Of a stretch of DNA of 64,000 nucleotides, positions 61,243-64,000 are shown piece after piece. Both the position numbers and the translations under genes were made by a program. The DNA lies in assembly GCA_902495705.1 (NCBI GenBank), contig CABUXT010000002.1, positions 62,001 through 126,000 of the forward strand, in the 5' to 3' direction. This stretch comes from an uncultured cyanobacterium (lineage in GTDB: Bacteria > Cyanobacteriota > Vampirovibrionia > Gastranaerophilales > Gastranaerophilaceae). The notes below the pieces were generated by a model. The model saw only the letters and a list, made by a program, of their open reading frames with translations, did no database searches and was not told the DNA's origin. How positions within the stretch are numbered: the stretch's first letter is position 1; the number at the start of each line of letters is the position of its first letter.

Positions 61243-61974
61243 TCATTTTACTTTAGCTTTCCAAACATCATCCGGAATTACCCACCCATTATCTTTCACT
61301 TTTTTCATGCAATAGTAACCCGCGGTGCTTCCACCTGCTGACATACTACAATTTTTATCTACTAACTCTTTTGAAACATCCTTTCCTGCTGGAACAAGAC
61401 CTTCATCTGGAGTCCATACAAAAATAAAAATGTCCTTTCCAACAGTATTTGGTAAACTATCCCCATTGACATCTATATACATAATTAAAGAAGACGAAGG
61501 AACATCTACCCCAAAAATACTCTTTAAATGCGTTGGGCTTGTCCACCCATCAATACATAAATTAGACCCATTTAGCAACCTTATTGTAATAAGTCCTTGA
61601 CCAATACCAATAGCATTATTATCTGCATATGCAATAGCACCTGTTAAAGCCTTCGCATGTCCTTTATTTTGCCAACAACCAGCTTTATTGTAGCATATAG
61701 CACCATATTTTAAATGAGGCTTCATAAAAGTTTCAAACCATAATTTCATTCCTTCTGTACTGTCAGGAATAGCCAAATCCAACGACACATCATCATATTC
61801 AGTAAATTTAACAACCTGCTGTAATATAGAGTAATCTTCTTTTAATACCGCCTCCATTTTTCTTTTTTGCTGATTTTGAATCAAATTTGGAATAGTCATT
61901 GCTGCAACAACACCAATTATGCCTAAAGTAATTAACACCTCAGCCAAAGTAAATCCACAACTTAACTTTTTCAT
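61243..61974 (-). CDS. Prepilin-like protein (pseudopilin)
   Basis: 243 residues from the ATG at 61972-61974, chosen because AGAGG lies seven bases upstream; in-frame Met codons further up lack a site. MKKLSCG|FTLAEVLITLGIIG gives cleavage after Gly7, followed by the helix and IPNLIQNQQKRKMEAVLKED. The exported domain has IMYIDVNGDSLPNTVGKDIF and a Ser/Gly-rich Cys region near the end. It belongs to a different subgroup from 8832 and 15772. It is divergent from an XRE gene, as is the prepilin at 3755. Confidence 0.88.
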   Translation of the reverse strand: MKKLSCGFTLAEVLITLGIIGVVAAMTIPNLIQNQQKRKMEAVLKEDYSILQQVVKFTEYDDVSLDLAIPDSTEGMKLWFETFMKPHLKYGAICYNKAGCWQNKGHAKALTGAIAYADNNAIGIGQGLITIRLLNGSNLCIDGWTSPTHLKSIFGVDVPSSSLIMYIDVNGDSLPNTVGKDIFIFVWTPDEGLVPAGKDVSKELVDKNCSMSAGGSTAGYYCMKKVKDNGWVIPDDVWKAKVK

Positions 61975-62096
61975 ATCACTCATCCTCTTTTTGCCATAAT
62001 TTTTATTAATTATAGATTTAAAACTCAATATGTCAAGATTAATATTGAGTTTTACTCAATTATATAAAAATAGACATTGAACGATAATAGAAATAT

Positions 62097-62411
62097 ATGG
62101 ATATCAAAAAATTACTTGGAAAGAAAATACAAAAAATCAGAAAAACTAGAGGGATAACTCAAGAAAAATTAGCTGAACTAGTAGAACTAGACACTTCTAG
62201 TATCAGCCATATTGAAAATGGGAAATATTACCCTTCTGCTGAAAATCTCGAAAAACTCCTAAAAGTCCTTAATGTTACTCCAAGTGAATTATTTATGATG
62301 GAATCAAATGCACCAACCAAAGACCTTATCGAAGAGATGAATACAGCAATGCAAGCTAATGATGACCTAACCCGTTTGATGTACAAATTTTACAAAAGCG
62401 TAAAATACTAA
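62097..62411 (+). CDS. XRE-family regulator with C-terminal extension
   Basis: 104 residues. HTH in residues about 8-62: IQKIRKTRGITQEKLAELVE, LDTSSISHIENGKYYPSAEN and LLKVLNVTPSELF. The last 40 residues are acidic and helical. It starts 122 bases from the divergent prepilin start, so that gene is a plausible target. No ribosome site. It meets the convergent trmD gene with no gap. Confidence 0.88.
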   Translation: MDIKKLLGKKIQKIRKTRGITQEKLAELVELDTSSISHIENGKYYPSAENLEKLLKVLNVTPSELFMMESNAPTKDLIEEMNTAMQANDDLTRLMYKFYKSVKY

Positions 62412-63101
62412 TTACTTATTTTCATTCCATTTTTTATACAAATCAGGACGGCGCAATTTTGTACGCTCAATTTGCTGAGTATGACGGAATTCGTTTATGT
62501 CTTTATGATTGCCATTTAACAAAACTTCTGGAACTTTATATCCTCTAAAATCCCTAGGTTTGGTATATTGGGGATATTCTAAAAGTCCATTTGAAAAGCT
62601 ATCATCTTCTGCTGATTGAATTTTGCCCAATGTACCATTTAATTTTCGACTTACAGAATCCAACAAACAAAGTGCAGGCAACTCTCCACCTGTTAAAACA
62701 AAATCACCTAATGAAATTTCTCTAGGTTTAATGATTTCTCTAATTCGTTCATCAAAGCCTTCATAATGACCACAAAGCATTATAATTTGGTCATATTGCG
62801 CCAACTCCAAAACCAAATTTTCATTCAAAGGTTCTCCTTGAGGTGATAGCATAACAGTGATTGAATTTTCTAGCTTTTCGACATTGGCATAAGCATCAAT
62901 ATAAGGTTGAGGCATCAAAACCATTCCTGCCCCACCACCATAAGGAGTATCATCAACTTTGTTGTGCTTATCTAACGTATAATCTCGAGGATTTATAGTA
63001 TTTAGAGAAAAAACATCACCATCTTTAGCACGTTTCATAATACTCACGCTACAATAAGATTCAATAATCTCTGGAAAAAGAGTTAAAACATCAAACCTCA
63101 T
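62412..63101 (-). CDS. trmD: tRNA (guanine37-N1)-methyltransferase
   Basis: 229 residues, normal length. Methylates G37 of tRNAs to prevent frameshifting. SPOUT-type motifs: MRFDVLTLFPE, NPRDYTLDKHNKVDDTPYGG, GAGMVLMP, the knot CGHYEGFDERI and the S-adenosylmethionine-binding SLGDFVLTGGELPALCLLD. It overlaps rimM by four bases (ATGA), the usual operon arrangement; rplS, often next, is not downstream here. Confidence 0.97.
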   Translation of the reverse strand: MRFDVLTLFPEIIESYCSVSIMKRAKDGDVFSLNTINPRDYTLDKHNKVDDTPYGGGAGMVLMPQPYIDAYANVEKLENSITVMLSPQGEPLNENLVLELAQYDQIIMLCGHYEGFDERIREIIKPREISLGDFVLTGGELPALCLLDSVSRKLNGTLGKIQSAEDDSFSNGLLEYPQYTKPRDFRGYKVPEVLLNGNHKDINEFRHTQQIERTKLRRPDLYKKWNENK

Positions 63102-63613
63102 TCCAAAAGTCCCTCAAGATTGTTAATCATAATTTTCTTATTCTTTATATCCACAATAGGAACTATAGCTTTTACAAACGGCACTAGAGAAATCTTTTTT
63201 GAATTAGTCTTGATAGAAATCAAATCACTTGCGCCATTATTAGAAACCCCAATAACAAACCCAAGTTTTTGCTCTGTTTCATTATCAAAAACTTCCAATC
63301 CTACAAGCTCATCAATCAAAAATTCATCTTCGCTCAAATTCTCTCTAATTACAGACTCTTCAACAAATAGCAATTTACCTTTCAAATCGATAATGTCGTT
63401 AATTGAATCAATACCTTCAAATTTAACAATCATCATATTTTTTAAAGGTTTTGCCGATACAATATGCAACGGAGTGTAAGAATCTTTATCCTTTAAATAA
63501 ACAGTATCAAGGGCTGAAAAAAAGTCTTGTTGATTTTTTGAATATCCGACTTTAGCTTCACCTTTAATTCCATGGAAATTTACAATTTTTCCAACTGATA
63601 CATATTTATTCAT
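63098..63613 (-). CDS. rimM: Ribosome maturation factor RimM
   Basis: 171 residues. Assists 30S subunit assembly near S19. N-terminal barrel VGKIVNFHGIKGEAKVGYSK and C-terminal PRC-barrel with LIDELVGLEVFDNETEQKLG and LVPFVKAIVPIVDIKNKKI. It starts two bases after the preceding Lys/Ala-rich gene ends and overlaps trmD, so the three genes should be one transcript. Confidence 0.94.
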   Translation of the reverse strand: MNKYVSVGKIVNFHGIKGEAKVGYSKNQQDFFSALDTVYLKDKDSYTPLHIVSAKPLKNMMIVKFEGIDSINDIIDLKGKLLFVEESVIRENLSEDEFLIDELVGLEVFDNETEQKLGFVIGVSNNGASDLISIKTNSKKISLVPFVKAIVPIVDIKNKKIMINNLEGLLE

Positions 63614-63615
63614 AG

Positions 63616-64000
63616 CTATTCTTCCGTAGGAGCTTCTGCAGCTGCTTTTGGCTTTCTGCCACGTTTTTTCTTTGGAGCTTCTTCAACAACCGCTGTATCT
63701 TCTACTGTTTTTTCAACTTCAGCTGGAGTTTCTTCAGCCTTGGCTTTTGCTGCCTTTTTAGTAGTTTTCTTTGCAGGTTTTTCAGCTTCAGTTGTTTCCG
63801 CTTTTTGATTTTTAAACTCTTCCGGCGCATCTGGTCTATCTTGATTCCAACGTTCTAAGCCCATTTGAGCTCGAACCAAACCGATACCTACGTGAACTCT
63901 CCATTCATCCATTTTCAATTGGGCTGCAATAATTTTGTGACAACCAATTGGAGGCAATGGCAACAAAGGTTCATACAACATCTTTATTGCATTTAACTGG
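63616..64000 (-). CDS. Lys/Ala-rich protein with AT-hook-like tail, N-terminus outside window
   Basis: The frame is open through the window edge (codons read QLNAIKMLYEPLLPLPPIGC), so at least 127 residues and an N-terminus beyond 64000 are likely; the Met at 63981 has no ribosome site. Residues up to about 60 look like a helix-turn-helix pattern (CHKIIAAQLKMDEWRVHVGI then GLVRAQMG). The tail is low-complexity Lys, Ala, Glu, Pro and includes KKKRGRKPK, close to the AT-hook core. A DNA- or RNA-binding role is plausible. It sits where rpsP or a KH protein is often found before rimM. Confidence 0.65.
   Translation of the reverse strand, partial: QLNAIKMLYEPLLPLPPIGCHKIIAAQLKMDEWRVHVGIGLVRAQMGLERWNQDRPDAPEEFKNQKAETTEAEKPAKKTTKKAAKAKAEETPAEVEKTVEDTAVVEEAPKKKRGRKPKAAAEAPTEE

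Overview
The window is a 64 kb AT-rich bacterial chromosome segment. It most resembles a gut member of the non-photosynthetic cyanobacterial sister lineage (Gastranaerophilales / Melainabacteria / Vampirovibrionia). This rests on several prepilin-like proteins with the near-identical N-terminus GFTLAEVLITLGIIGVVAAM, a class II (B12-dependent) ribonucleotide reductase, fermentative or electron-bifurcation type genes (EtfBA, a 2-hydroxyacyl-CoA dehydratase activase-like protein), many lineage-restricted hypothetical proteins, and the lack of any photosynthesis or respiratory-complex gene. The assignment is inference; no rRNA or tRNA gene was seen.

Layout. 1-10 kb: a truncated peptide-type ABC solute-binding protein, nrdJ, a prepilin divergent from an XRE regulator, an activase-like protein, a triple-repeat membrane protein, maf and a second prepilin. 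10-19 kb: an orphan NarL-type response regulator, an alpha-amylase-family enzyme, a putative acetyltransferase, a long repeat mosaic, the probable major pilin, rqcP and a metallophosphoesterase. 19-28 kb: an L10 leader with rplJ-rplL, followed by a membrane-anchored copy of the L7/L12 C-terminal domain; then a minus-strand block with a LOG-family protein, a PHP phosphatase, ymdB and rny. 28-36 kb: a RelA/SpoT enzyme, an NfeD-like/flotillin pair, and a four-gene redox operon (NfnA/SudB-like flavoprotein, 4-Cys mini-protein, EtfB, EtfA). 36-47 kb: ilvC, a YhaM-like nuclease, a winged-helix protein, gatB, a GlmS-like SIS isomerase, gapA, a broken prepilin and tsaD. 47-64 kb: an alpha-glucan phosphorylase-like protein lacking the usual PLP lysine, an EF-hand repeat protein, a PLP lyase, a von Willebrand A protein with a tiny Cys-rich exported peptide, a DUF3137/XRE pair, a SWIM-SNF2 helicase, a HEAT protein with an Asn/Thr linker, one more prepilin with an XRE gene, and trmD-rimM.

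Together the genes suggest a fermenter that stores and breaks down glucan (GH13-type enzyme, phosphorylase, GAPDH), handles electrons through flavoproteins, and shows many type IV pilin or type II secretion-like pseudopilins at its surface. Genes are separated by strong hairpin terminators.

The intergenic space is unusually rich in dispersed palindromic repeats of at least five families. They are nested in one another: some modules sit inside the hairpin loops of others. This mosaic, the membrane-tethered L7/L12-CTD paralogue, the lysine-less phosphorylase and the Nfn-like/EtfBA operon are the observations most worth following up. All readings are by eye; no database search was run.
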